Made by a program: the position numbers and the translations under genes
The notes under the pieces: generated by a model
What the model saw: the letters and a program-made list of their open reading frames with translations, nothing else
Told to the model about the DNA's origin: nothing
Databases searched by the model: none
Shown here: in pieces, positions 56,189-64,000 of the stretch
How the letters are laid out: each line of letters begins with the position of its first letter
Position numbering within the stretch: the stretch's first letter is position 1
Assembly (NCBI GenBank): GCA_033720695.1
Contig: JAWWCA010000001.1
Location: forward strand, 1-64,000
From: DATGQT01 sp033720695
Lineage (GTDB): Bacteria > Bacteroidota > Rhodothermia > Rhodothermales > Rubricoccaceae
Direction: 5' to 3'
Length of the DNA: 64,000 nucleotides

Positions 56189-57789
56189 CCTCGTTCACCG
56201 ACCTCTACCACGCGCTCGATGGGACCACGCGCACCAGCGAGAAGCGCGCCCTCCTCACCGACTACTTCCGCGAGGCCCCCCCCGAGGACGCCGCCTGGGC
56301 CGTCTTCTACCTCTCCGGCCAGCGCCTGAAGGGCCTCGTCCGATCCGGCCTCCTCCGCCAGTGGGCCGCCGAGGTCGCCGACGTCCCCGATTGGCTCTTC
56401 GACGAGGCCTACAACGCCGTGGGCGACCTCGCCGAAACCATCGCGCTCCTCCTCCCCGACGCCGAGGCCCACGCCCAGCTCCCCCCCCTCCACCGCCTCA
56501 TCGACGAGTGGGTCGCACCCCTCCGGACCGCCACCGACGACGAACGGCGCCAGCGCGTCGCCGCGGCATGGGGCGCGCTCCCCGCCGACGCCCGCTTCGT
56601 CTACAACAAGCTGCTCCGCGGAGGCTTCCGCGTCGGCGTCTCGAAGCGAACCGTCACCGCCGCCGTCGCCGAGGCCGCCGGACTCGATACCGCCGTCGTC
56701 GCCCTCCGCCTCATGGGCGACTGGAAGCCCTCCGCCGAGGCGTTCCAGCGCCTCATCGCGCCCGACGAGGGAGAGGCCGACACCGCTAGACCCTACCCCT
56801 TCTTCCTCGCGCACCCCCTCGAGGGCCCACCCGACGAGCTCGGTCCGGTCACCGACTGGCTCGCCGAAGAGAAGTGGGACGGCGTCCGCGCCCAGATCGT
56901 CCGCCGCGACGGGCAGACCTTCCTCTGGAGCCGCGGCGAGGACGAGGTCGCCTTCCGCTTCCCGGAGATCGCGGACGCGGCCCACGCTCTCCCGGACGGC
57001 ACCGTCCTCGACGGCGAAATCGTCGGATGGCGGGACGGCCGCCTCCTCCCGTTCACCGAGCTCCAGCGACGCCTCAACCGCGTCTCCGTCTCCGCTCGCC
57101 TCCTCAGCGACGTCCCCGTCCGCCTCTTCGCCTTCGATGTCCTCGAACGCGACGGCAGCGACCTCCGACAACGCCCCCTCGCCGAGCGACGACGCGCCCT
57201 CCACGCCCTCCTGCCCGACGACGGCCTGGGGCCCATCGTCCCCGCCCCGACCGTGCCCGCCGGCTCCTGGGAGGCCCTCGCCGAGCACCGCGCCACCAGC
57301 CGCGATCGCGGCGTCGAGGGGCTCATGCTCAAGCGCCGGACCAGCCCCTACCGCGTCGGACGACCCCGCGGCGACTGGTGGAAGTGGAAGGTCGAGCCCC
57401 TCACCTTCGACGCCGTCCTCGTCTACGCACGCCCCGGAACCGGCCGACGCGCCTCGCTCTTCACCGACCTCTCGTTCGCGGTCTGGCGCGGCGACGAACT
57501 CGTCAAAATCGCCGACGCCTACTCCGGCCTCACCGACGCCGAGTTCCGAGAGCTCTCCCGCTTCGTCCGCCGCAACACGACCGAGCGCTTCGGGCCCGTC
57601 CGCGCCGTCACCCCCACCCGCGTCTTCGAGCTCGCCTGCGAGGGCGTCAACCCCTCCAAACGCCACAAGGCCGGCGTCGCCGTCCGCTTCCCCCGCATCG
57701 TCCGCGCCCGCCCCGACAAGACGCCCCAACAGGCCGATTCCCTCGACACCGTGCGCGCCCTCGCAGGCCTCGATTCCGACACGACCTAG
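56185..57789 (+). CDS. ATP-dependent DNA ligase of the repair cluster
   Basis: 534 residues, TIGR04120-like. N-terminal DNA-binding domain ('LYHALDGTTRTSEKRALLTD', 'WAVFYLSGQRLKGLVRSGLL'). Adenylation: 'LAEEKWDGVRAQIV' with the AMP-binding Lys near 230, 'FRFPEIADAAHALPDGTVLD', 'GEIVGWRDG', 'VEGLMLKRRTSPYRVG', 'GDWWKWKVEPLTFDAVL'. C-terminal OB fold 'FELACEGVNPSKRHKAGVAV'. Seals nicks after end processing. Starts with GTG, overlapping the exonuclease stop by 4 bp. Confidence 0.94.
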   Translation: MTSFTDLYHALDGTTRTSEKRALLTDYFREAPPEDAAWAVFYLSGQRLKGLVRSGLLRQWAAEVADVPDWLFDEAYNAVGDLAETIALLLPDAEAHAQLPPLHRLIDEWVAPLRTATDDERRQRVAAAWGALPADARFVYNKLLRGGFRVGVSKRTVTAAVAEAAGLDTAVVALRLMGDWKPSAEAFQRLIAPDEGEADTARPYPFFLAHPLEGPPDELGPVTDWLAEEKWDGVRAQIVRRDGQTFLWSRGEDEVAFRFPEIADAAHALPDGTVLDGEIVGWRDGRLLPFTELQRRLNRVSVSARLLSDVPVRLFAFDVLERDGSDLRQRPLAERRRALHALLPDDGLGPIVPAPTVPAGSWEALAEHRATSRDRGVEGLMLKRRTSPYRVGRPRGDWWKWKVEPLTFDAVLVYARPGTGRRASLFTDLSFAVWRGDELVKIADAYSGLTDAEFRELSRFVRRNTTERFGPVRAVTPTRVFELACEGVNPSKRHKAGVAVRFPRIVRARPDKTPQQADSLDTVRALAGLDSDTT

Positions 57790-57854
57790 CGCGGGCTCTT
57801 TCACCAGCGTCGCGCGTAGCACCCGGCCCCTCCCGCGCCGCCGCGCCCGGCCCC

Positions 57855-58355
57855 ATGCACTACCTCGACGACTACCTGACGCACGCCCTCGGTGCCGCGC
57901 TCAACGCCGCACGCGAACTCGGCGAGGCCGTCGCCGCCCACGTCGACCTCGTCCACGACGACGACGTGCGCCACAACGTCGAGGAGGCCGGCGCGCTCAT
58001 GGACGAACACGTCGACATCGTCGACGCGCTCCTCCGCGAGGGCGGCCACGCCGTCGAATGGGAGCCCTCCCGCCCCGTCAGCGCGCTCTTCGAAGAGCTC
58101 GACATCGCCCTCGAGGTGATCGCCGCTCCCGAGCTCTCCGATGCCGCCGTCCTCGCGGCCACCCACGCCGCCCTCCACGTCGTCCGCGCCACCTACGCCG
58201 GCATCCGTTGCCAGGCCGCCCACCTCGGGCGGTACGACGTCGTCCGCGACCTCGACCTCGCCCTCTCCGACAGCGACACCGCCATCGCGGCGCTCCACGG
58301 CATTACCGAGACGTGCCTCGGACGCGCCCTCCGTCGCTCGAGCGCACCGGCGTGA
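57855..58355 (+). CDS. DUF892-like helical protein in ligase cluster
   Basis: 166 residues, four long helices: 'ALNAARELGEAVAAHVDLVH', 'VEEAGALMDEHVDIVDALLR', 'VSALFEELDIALEVIAAPEL', 'AALHVVRATYAGIRCQAAHL'. It looks like DUF892/ferritin-like bundles but without a clear ligand set. It sits between ligase and helicase genes, a place where the canonical cluster has no gene. Its stop overlaps the helicase GTG (GTGA), so it is firmly coupled. Confidence 0.6.
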   Translation: MHYLDDYLTHALGAALNAARELGEAVAAHVDLVHDDDVRHNVEEAGALMDEHVDIVDALLREGGHAVEWEPSRPVSALFEELDIALEVIAAPELSDAAVLAATHAALHVVRATYAGIRCQAAHLGRYDVVRDLDLALSDSDTAIAALHGITETCLGRALRRSSAPA

Positions 58356-60793
58356 GCACATCGCTCGCACCCCCGCTCGCGGCGTGGTTCGAGGCGCGGG
58401 GATGGACCCCGCTCCCGTTCCAGAACGAGGTGCGCGAACGCTACCGCGACGGGCAGTCCGGCCTCATCCACGCCGCCACGGGCTCCGGGAAAACGCTCGC
58501 GGCCTGGGGCGCCGTCCTGGACAACGCCCTCCGATCCGGCCGTGACGCCACCGACGAGCCCCTCGCGCTCTGGATCACCCCGCTCCGCGCCCTCGCCGTC
58601 GACACCACCCGCGCCCTCCTCGAGCCGGTCCAGGACCTCGACCTCGCCTGGCGCGTCGAGCGGCGAACCGGAGACACCGCCGCCGCCGTCAAAACGCGGC
58701 AACGCCACGCGCTCCCCACCGCCCTCGTCACCACGCCCGAGAGCCTCTCGCTCCTCCTCACCTACCCCCGCACGGCCGAGCAGCTGGCCTCGCTCGAAGC
58801 CGTCGTCATCGACGAGTGGCATGAGCTCCTCGGATCCAAGCGCGGAACCCTCGTCCAGCTCGCCCTCGAACGGCTACGCGCCTACAGCCCCGCCCTCCGC
58901 GTCTGGGGCATCTCCGCCACCCTGGGAGACCTCGGCGAAGCCCGCGACGTCCTCCTCGGCCCGGGCCGCGACGGCGCCCTCGTCGAGGGGCCGCCCGCCC
59001 GCCCCCTCCACCTCGACACCGTCGTCCCCGACGACGTCGGGCGCTTCCCGTGGGCCGGACACCTCGGCCTGCACCTCGCCGAGGCCGTGGCCGACGTCGT
59101 CGACGAAGCCGCTTCCGCCCTCGTCTTCGTCAACACCCGCGCGCAGGCCGAGCGGTGGTACCAGGCCATGCGCTTCTTCCGCCCCGACTGGGGCGACGCC
59201 CTCGCCATCCACCACGGCGCGCTCTCGCGCGCCCAGCGCCGGGCCGTCGAGGCCGGCATCCGCGACGGCGCCGTCCGATGCGCCGTCTGCACCTCCTCGC
59301 TCGACCTCGGCGTCGATTTCCCGCCCGTGGACCACGTCGTCCAGATCGGCTCCGCCAAGGGCGTCGCTCGCCTCCTCCAGCGCGCCGGGCGCTCCGGACA
59401 CCAGCCAGGGCGGCCCGCGCGACTCACCCTCGTGCCCACCCACGCCTTCGAGCTCGTCGAAGCCGAAGCCGCACGCACCGCCGTCGCCCAAGGCGACCTC
59501 GAACAGCCACGACCCCCAGACCTCCCCCTCGACGTCCTCATCCAGCACATGGTCACCGTCGCGTGTGGCGACGGCTTCACGGCCGACGGACTCTACGACG
59601 AGGTCCGCCGAACCTGGGCCTTCCGCGACCTCGAACGCGACGCCTTCGACGGCGCCCTCGACTTCGCCGTCCGAGGCGGAGACGCGCTCAACGCCTACGA
59701 GGAATATCACCGCATCGTCTACTTCCGCGACCTCTACCGCGCCGCCTCCTCCGAGGCCGTCCGCCGCCACCGGATGTCCATCGGCGTCATCGTCGGCGAC
59801 GGCCACGTCGACGTCAAGTACGTCCGCGGCCGCAAGCTCGGCTCCGTCCCCGAGTCCTTCCTCGCCCGCCTCTCCCGCGGCGACACCTTCCTCCTCGGTG
59901 GCCGCGCCCTCACGCTCGTCCGCGTCCGCGACATGACCGCCTACGTCCGACGCGCCGCCGCCGGCACCCCCGCCGTCCCCCGCTACGCCGGCGGCCTCCT
60001 CCCGCTCTCGCGCGAGCTCGCGACCGCCGTCCGAGACGTCCTCGGCGACGTCGCCCACGGCCACCCGCCCGACGCCCCGGAAATCGACGCGCTCGACCGC
60101 CTCTTCCGACTCCAACAGCGCTGGTCCACCGTCCCACGCGCCGACCAGACCCTCATCGAGCGCACCCGCACGCGCGAGGGCCACCACCTCTTCCTCTACC
60201 CCTTCGCCGGCCGCCTCGTCCATGAGGGCCTCGCCGCCCTCGTCGCCCTCCGCCTCGCCCGCCGCCAGCCCGTCACCTTCAGCCTCTCGGCTACCGACTA
60301 CGGCCTCGAACTCCTCGCCGCCGACCCCGTCCCCCTCGAGCCCGACACCGCCGCCGAGCTGTTCTCCCCCGACCACCTCGAGCAGGACCTCCACGACGCG
60401 CTCAACGAGTCGGAGCTCGCCCGGCGCCAGTTCCGGGAGGTCGCGCGCATCGGCGGCCTCGTGTTCACCGGGTACCCGGGCTCCCGCACCGTCCGGCAAC
60501 TCCAGGCCTCCGCCGGCCTCATCCACGACGTCCTCGCCCGCCATGAGCCCGACCACCTCCTCCTCGCCCAGGCCCGCCGCGAGGTCCTCGAACGCCAACT
60601 CGACCGGCCCCGGATCGCCGACACCCTCCGCGCCATCCAGGCCAGCAGCCTCCTCATCATCGACACCCCCCGCCTCACGCCCTTCGCCTTCCCCATTCTC
60701 ACCAACCGCCTCCGCGAAAAGGTGTCGTCCGAGAAGGCCCGCGACCGCATCAAGCGGCTCGCGGCGCAGCTCGAGCGCGCGGCCGACAGGTGA
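58352..60793 (+). CDS. Ligase-associated Lhr-type DEXH helicase
   Basis: 813 residues, TIGR04121-like. Superfamily 2 helicase: Q-motif region 'WTPLPFQNEVRERYRDGQS', Walker A 'ATGSGKT' at 42-48, 'WITPLRALAVDTTRALLEP', 'VTTPESLSLLL', DEWH at 153-156, 'WGISATLGDL', 'ALVFVNTRAQAERWYQAM', 'CTSSLDLGVDFPPVDHVVQI', 'QRAGRSGHQPG', then the Lhr winged-helix and core domains. 3'-5' ssDNA translocase expected. GTG start overlaps the previous stop. The last codons contain the extra iteron. Confidence 0.94.
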   Translation: MSTSLAPPLAAWFEARGWTPLPFQNEVRERYRDGQSGLIHAATGSGKTLAAWGAVLDNALRSGRDATDEPLALWITPLRALAVDTTRALLEPVQDLDLAWRVERRTGDTAAAVKTRQRHALPTALVTTPESLSLLLTYPRTAEQLASLEAVVIDEWHELLGSKRGTLVQLALERLRAYSPALRVWGISATLGDLGEARDVLLGPGRDGALVEGPPARPLHLDTVVPDDVGRFPWAGHLGLHLAEAVADVVDEAASALVFVNTRAQAERWYQAMRFFRPDWGDALAIHHGALSRAQRRAVEAGIRDGAVRCAVCTSSLDLGVDFPPVDHVVQIGSAKGVARLLQRAGRSGHQPGRPARLTLVPTHAFELVEAEAARTAVAQGDLEQPRPPDLPLDVLIQHMVTVACGDGFTADGLYDEVRRTWAFRDLERDAFDGALDFAVRGGDALNAYEEYHRIVYFRDLYRAASSEAVRRHRMSIGVIVGDGHVDVKYVRGRKLGSVPESFLARLSRGDTFLLGGRALTLVRVRDMTAYVRRAAAGTPAVPRYAGGLLPLSRELATAVRDVLGDVAHGHPPDAPEIDALDRLFRLQQRWSTVPRADQTLIERTRTREGHHLFLYPFAGRLVHEGLAALVALRLARRQPVTFSLSATDYGLELLAADPVPLEPDTAAELFSPDHLEQDLHDALNESELARRQFREVARIGGLVFTGYPGSRTVRQLQASAGLIHDVLARHEPDHLLLAQARREVLERQLDRPRIADTLRAIQASSLLIIDTPRLTPFAFPILTNRLREKVSSEKARDRIKRLAAQLERAADR

Positions 60794-60804
60794 CCGTTTA
60801 CGGG
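60788..60804 (+). repeat. Solitary perfect iteron outside the origin
   Basis: AGGTGACCGTTTACGGG equals the inverted form of the origin iteron with no mismatch. Identity to the 48023-48039 copy extends to 21 bp. It spans the helicase stop codon and the pdeM GTG start codon. Nearest origin iteron is 12.7 kb away. Confidence 0.95.
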
Positions 60805-61464
60805 ACGACCATCGTGAACGACTGCTCCATCTCGATCGCCGGCCAAGCCCTCCGCCTCCTCCCTGAGCGCGCCGTCTTCTGGCCCGCCGCCGGCGCCCTC
60901 CTCGTCGCCGACCTCCACGCCGACAAGCCCGAAACCCTGCGCGCCGCCCACATCGCTGCGCCGGCCTCCGCCCTCGAAACGGACCTCCAGCGCCTCTCCA
61001 GCGCGCTCCACCGCACACGCGCCCACCGGCTCGTCATCCTCGGCGACCTGTACCACGCGCCACGCGGTGCCGACGCGCCCGTCACCGCCCGCGCCCTCCA
61101 CCGCTGGCGCCGCGCCCACGCCGCTCTCGAGATCGACCTCGTCGTAGGCAACCATGACCGCCGCGCAGGACCACCCCCGGAGACCCTCGCCATCCGCTCC
61201 CACGCCGACGCCCTCGACCTCCAGCCCTTCCGGCTCGTCCACGAACCCGCCCCCGACCCCGCCGGATACGTCCTCGCCGGACACGTCCACGCCGGCGTCC
61301 GCCTCGCCGCCGGCGCCGACGCCGTCACCGTGCCCGCGTTCCGCTTCGGACCCGCCGTCGGCGTCCTCCCCTCCTTCGGCGCCTTGACCGCCCCCGCGCC
61401 CACGCCGCCGCACCCCTCGGAGCGCATCTACGCCATCGCCGACGACGAGGTCATCCCGCTCTGA
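60790..61464 (+). CDS. pdeM: Ligase-associated endonuclease PdeM
   Basis: 224 residues, TIGR04123-like metallophosphoesterase of the DNA damage response. Motifs: 'LLVADLHADKPETLR' (DxH), 'LVILGDLYHAPRG', 'LVVGNHDRR', 'YVLAGHVHAGVRL'. The family usually begins near 'ISIAGQALRLLPERAVFWPA'. Here about 12 extra residues ('MTVYGTTIVNDC') are encoded largely by the iteron. GTG at 60790 gives a GTGA overlap; GTG 60811 is an alternative downstream start. Last gene of the cluster. Confidence 0.9.
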   Translation: MTVYGTTIVNDCSISIAGQALRLLPERAVFWPAAGALLVADLHADKPETLRAAHIAAPASALETDLQRLSSALHRTRAHRLVILGDLYHAPRGADAPVTARALHRWRRAHAALEIDLVVGNHDRRAGPPPETLAIRSHADALDLQPFRLVHEPAPDPAGYVLAGHVHAGVRLAAGADAVTVPAFRFGPAVGVLPSFGALTAPAPTPPHPSERIYAIADDEVIPL

Positions 61465-61470
61465 ACAGCC

Positions 61471-61500
61471 TTGCGCCGTACCGCCCCACGCCCCTACACT
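61471..61500 (+). promoter_or_regulatory. Sigma-70-like promoter
   Basis: TTGCGC (61471-61476), 18-nt spacer, TACACT (61495-61500), 49 nt before the ATG at 61550. Confidence 0.4.
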
Positions 61501-61549
61501 GACCCCTCCCGCGCGCGCCCGCGCCCTGTCAACTCCGACCCCTCGCCCT

Positions 61550-61933
61550 ATGGAGCGCGTCATCGGCCTCGGCGGCATCTTCTTCAAAGCCCAAGACCCG
61601 GCCGCCCTCGCGGCGTGGTACCGCGACACCCTGGGCGTCCCACTCGACGAGGGGCAGACCTACGGCGTGTTCGCTAGCGGCAGCGACGACGGACCCGAGC
61701 AGACCGTCTGGTCGCTCTTCCCCTCCGACTCCGCCTACTTCGGCTCGCCCCACGCGCGCTGCATGGTCAACTACCGCGTCGCCAACCTCGACCGGATGCT
61801 CGACCAGCTCCGCGCCGCCGGCGCCGACGTCGACGACCGCGTCGAAACCTACAACTACGGCCGCTTCGGCTGGGCCACCGACCCCGAGGGCAACCGCTTC
61901 GAGCTCTGGGAGCCCATCGGGCCCGGATTCTGA
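61550..61933 (+). CDS. VOC protein
   Basis: 127 residues: 'RVIGLGGIFFKAQDPAALAA', 'WYRDTLGVPLDEGQTYGVFA', 'RCMVNYRVANLDRMLDQLRA', 'GWATDPEGNRFELWEP'. A clear VOC fold. Substrate unknown. Followed 21 bp later by the DUF3224 gene. Confidence 0.87.
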   Translation: MERVIGLGGIFFKAQDPAALAAWYRDTLGVPLDEGQTYGVFASGSDDGPEQTVWSLFPSDSAYFGSPHARCMVNYRVANLDRMLDQLRAAGADVDDRVETYNYGRFGWATDPEGNRFELWEPIGPGF

Positions 61934-61954
61934 CGGCCCACGCCGCCTCCCGCC

Positions 61955-62356
61955 ATGGACCAATCCCTCGCCACCTTCCACGTGTCCAGCTGGGCCGCCG
62001 CGGCCTACGACGAACCCGACCGCGGGCCCACCCTCTCCCGTGTATCGTTCCAAAAACGCTACGTCGGGGGCCTCGACGGGACCGCCCGATGTGAGGGCCT
62101 CTTCTGCGCCCTCGACGACCCCGCCCGAGGGGCCGGCTACGTCGTCACCGAGCGGTTCGAAGGCCGCATCGAGGGCCATGAAGGGTCGTGCGTGTTCCAG
62201 CACGTCGGAATCGCCGCGCCCGGCGAGGAGCCGCACTCTGAGGGCTACATCGTCCCAGGATCTGGCACCCGCGCGCTCGCCGGGATCCGGGGCACCTTCT
62301 CCATCGGCGACGGCCACACCATCCGTCTCGAGGTCTCCTTCGCGGAGCGCCGCTGA
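61955..62356 (+). CDS. DUF3224 family protein
   Basis: 133 residues, an allene-oxide-cyclase-like beta barrel: 'LSRVSFQKRYVGGLDGTARC', 'VVTERFEGRIEGHEGSCVFQ', 'SEGYIVPGSGTRALAGIRGT', 'TFSIGDGHTIRLEVSF'. No established role. Cotranscribed with the VOC gene; convergent with the next gene. Confidence 0.87.
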   Translation: MDQSLATFHVSSWAAAAYDEPDRGPTLSRVSFQKRYVGGLDGTARCEGLFCALDDPARGAGYVVTERFEGRIEGHEGSCVFQHVGIAAPGEEPHSEGYIVPGSGTRALAGIRGTFSIGDGHTIRLEVSFAERR

Positions 62357-62381
62357 CCGCCGACGCGCACGCGCGCCAGCG

Positions 62382-62699
62382 CTAGACCGGCCGGACGACC
62401 TGCCGCCACACGCCAGGGTCGCCCGTCACCAACCGGAGCGTCGGCGTGTCCGGCGGGGGCGGCGACGGCCGACCGCCGAGGTACGCCACCGTCTCCTCCA
62501 GCGCGCGAGCAGCCCGGGGTGAGACGTACACCGCGAGGCCCTCCGATGTCCGGGCCGTGAACAGCGCCAGGCCCTCGATCGCGGACGGGCCCCCGTCCTG
62601 CAACCGCTGGAGCAGCACCGAGCACAACGGCTCGAGCCGCGTACGCTCCGTAACGACGGCGCGTACCCACGAGGCGGTCGGATGGCGAGGTGGCGTCAT
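62382..62699 (-). CDS. Unknown small protein
   Basis: 105 residues: 'TASWVRAVVTERTRLEPLCS', 'SAIEGLALFTARTSEGLAVY', 'VSPRAARALEETVAYLGGRP', 'LVTGDPGVWRQVVRPV'. No family recognised. It looks alpha/beta, with a Pro-rich linker near residue 80. Possibly cotranscribed with the upstream 62747 gene (47 bp gap). Confidence 0.5.
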   Translation of the reverse strand: MTPPRHPTASWVRAVVTERTRLEPLCSVLLQRLQDGGPSAIEGLALFTARTSEGLAVYVSPRAARALEETVAYLGGRPSPPPPDTPTLRLVTGDPGVWRQVVRPV

Positions 62700-62746
62700 G
62701 GCAAGGGGCAGTGCACCATGGAGTATCGCGGCCCTCGCAGCATCGG

Positions 62747-62992
62747 TTAAGCCGCCGAGCGGGCCGACGCCGAGCGGGGCGCCTTCCGGAGGCCAACAGC
62801 CGATTCCACCAGATGCCCCGCCCCAAGCAGCATGCCGACCGACGCCGCCGTCTCCCGCGGCGCGAGCCCCGCCCGGTCTGCCGCGAGCGCGATGTCCCAC
62901 ACGGCCAGCTCCCCATCCGGCAGCTCGCGCAGGAGCCGGGCCGCAGCCTCAGCAACCCCGCCGTGGTCCGGTCGAATCGTCGAGGAGAGCAT
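62747..62992 (-). CDS. Unknown small protein, HTH-like
   Basis: 81 residues: 'VAEAAARLLRELPDGELAVW', 'DIALAADRAGLAPRETAASV', 'GMLLGAGHLVESAVGLRKAP'. Helix spacing resembles a small winged-helix domain. No homolog recognised. It begins beside an AT-rich divergent promoter region (62993-63155). Confidence 0.45.
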   Translation of the reverse strand: MLSSTIRPDHGGVAEAAARLLRELPDGELAVWDIALAADRAGLAPRETAASVGMLLGAGHLVESAVGLRKAPRSASARSAA

Positions 62993-63102
62993 GGCGCAGA
63001 TGAGAGACGAGAAGGGTAGGCGCGCGCCCCGCATGCCGTCAACATGTGCAGGACACGTCCACACGCGCATAGATAAACGATCCAAACACAAACCGATATC
63101 GC

Positions 63103-63131
63103 TTGATCCCGGTCCGGTCGTTCGCTATGCT
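63103..63131 (+). promoter_or_regulatory. Sigma-70-like promoter, 17-bp spacer
   Basis: TTGATC (63103-63108), 17-nt spacer, TATGCT (63126-63131), 24 nt before the ATG at 63156. The best -35/-10 pair noticed in the window. The surrounding 63050-63130 is AT-rich. Confidence 0.55.
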
Positions 63132-63155
63132 CCTGTGAACCGACCGCCCAGCCCC

Positions 63156-64000
63156 ATGGAAACAGCCACGCACCCCCTCGTCTCCGTCGGCCGCACCATC
63201 CCGGCCACGCCGCCCGACGTCTTCCACGCCTGGACCACCCCCGACCTCCTCGAGAAGTGGTTCGCACCCACCGTCGAGTACGACGCCCACGTCGTCGCGC
63301 TCGACCCCCGCGTCGGCGGCGCCTACCGCACCGAGATGCGGCACGAACTCGGCGCCAACCACACCATGTCCGGCGAGTACCGGGCCGTCGACCCGCCCCA
63401 CGGGCTCACCTTCACGATGGACGGCCATGAGGGCGACCCCCCGTCCACAGTCGAAGTGAGAATCGCGACCCACCAGGACGGCGCCCACGTCACGCTCACC
63501 CAGACGGGCCTCGCCTCCGACGACGAGGCCGACCGCCACGCGGAAGGGTGGGACGGCTTCCTCTGGCGACTCGCCAACACGTTCGAACCGACCACCGCGT
63601 ACCACCGCGCGCTCGTCCTCGCCCTCCACCGTCGCCTCTTCGCCAACGCCCTCGAAGGGTTGGACGACGACCTCGACCGGCGCCTCGCCGCCGCCAATGA
63701 CGCCCGGTGGATCGCCGCCCACCTCGCACAGTCGCGCGCAGGACTCGCCGCCATGCTCGGCGCCCCCATCGACCACCCCCTCCAGGCCTTCGCCGACGCC
63801 GTCCCCGACGACACCCCCACGCCCGACGCCGAGACCATCCGCCGGGTCTTCGCCGAGGCCTCCCACGCCGTCTACCGCGGCCTCCAGCACGCCTCCGACC
63901 AAGACCTCGCCGGACCCCCGCCGTTCACCATCCCCATGCGGGCCCAAACCCTCCTCGCGGCCGTCGACTTCCTCGTCAGCCACGAGGCGTACCACATCGG
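63156..64000 (+). CDS. AHSA1-DinB fusion protein, 3' end beyond window
   Basis: 281 residues visible. Residues 1-145 are an AHSA1/SRPBCC ligand-binding domain ('VSVGRTIPATPPDVFHAWTT', 'LEKWFAPTVEYDAHVVALDP', 'GLTFTMDGHEG', 'GWDGFLWRLANTFEP'). A DinB-like four-helix domain follows from about 175 ('AAHLAQSRAGLAAMLGAP', 'FLVSHEAYHIG' with metal His). The reading frame is still open at the window edge. Fusions of this kind have no assigned substrate. A strong promoter precedes it. Confidence 0.82.
   Translation, partial: METATHPLVSVGRTIPATPPDVFHAWTTPDLLEKWFAPTVEYDAHVVALDPRVGGAYRTEMRHELGANHTMSGEYRAVDPPHGLTFTMDGHEGDPPSTVEVRIATHQDGAHVTLTQTGLASDDEADRHAEGWDGFLWRLANTFEPTTAYHRALVLALHRRLFANALEGLDDDLDRRLAAANDARWIAAHLAQSRAGLAAMLGAPIDHPLQAFADAVPDDTPTPDAETIRRVFAEASHAVYRGLQHASDQDLAGPPPFTIPMRAQTLLAAVDFLVSHEAYHI

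Overview
This 64-kb window is very GC-rich DNA that looks like part of a plasmid, megaplasmid or chromid. It carries one replication/partition locus: an iteron array (47323-48039), a Rep_3-type initiator, ParA, a ribbon-helix-helix partner and a repeat-rich parS candidate. There is no Shine-Dalgarno pattern. Starts are instead preceded by pyrimidine-rich leaders, and several genes have a TAnnTT(T)G element 25-60 nt upstream, the Bacteroidota-type -7 box. Together with the gene repertoire this suggests a high-GC member of the Rhodothermota/Bacteroidota side (Rubrivirga/Rubricoccus/Salinibacter-like). That placement is inference, not proof.

Layout. 1-1300: start of a phage terminase module (large subunit cut by the window edge). 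1.3-12.3 kb: mixed small enzymes and unknowns (metallophosphoesterase, DUF1801, secreted DUF1579-like proteins, tandem SnoaL-like and tandem VOC proteins, DUF4262) and an iron-sulfur photolyase. 12.3-17.8 kb: RuvC with two paralogous unknown genes, DUF72, two Cys-motif proteins, a broken DUF480 gene. 18-26.5 kb: DinB-like, VOC, UdgX, DUF892 ferritin-like, a radical-SAM DNA repair protein and its DUF4130 partner. 26.5-34.7 kb: an NHEJ operon (LigD-Ku-TPR), Pol IV, PolX and a protease-dead LexA-like repressor. 34.8-39 kb: HerA-like ATPase and small genes. 39.1-44.4 kb: an SOS mutagenesis cassette (LexA2-ImuB-DUF6504-DnaE2) behind two perfect CCGAAA-N2-TTTCGG palindromes. 44.4-49.4 kb: primase-like/RepA-like helicase, parS candidate, parA, RHH gene, iteron origin, rep. 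49.5-55 kb: VOC proteins, EgtD, a PolX-N-terminus protein, GNAT, an HhH-GPD glycosylase. 55.1-61.5 kb: the ligase-associated repair cluster (exonuclease, ATP-dependent ligase, DUF892-like, Lhr-type helicase, PdeM). 61.5-64 kb: VOC, DUF3224, two small unknowns, and an AHSA1-DinB fusion cut by the window edge.

The dominant theme is DNA damage tolerance and repair: photoreversal, base excision, uracil recognition, double-strand-break joining, Holliday junction cleavage, translesion synthesis and SOS control, plus ergothioneine and ferritin-like stress genes. All of this sits on the same replicon as a plasmid origin. The oddest single observation is a perfect extra copy of the 17-bp replication iteron at 60788-60804, 12.7 kb from the origin, lying exactly across the stop codon of the Lhr-type helicase gene and the start codon of pdeM.
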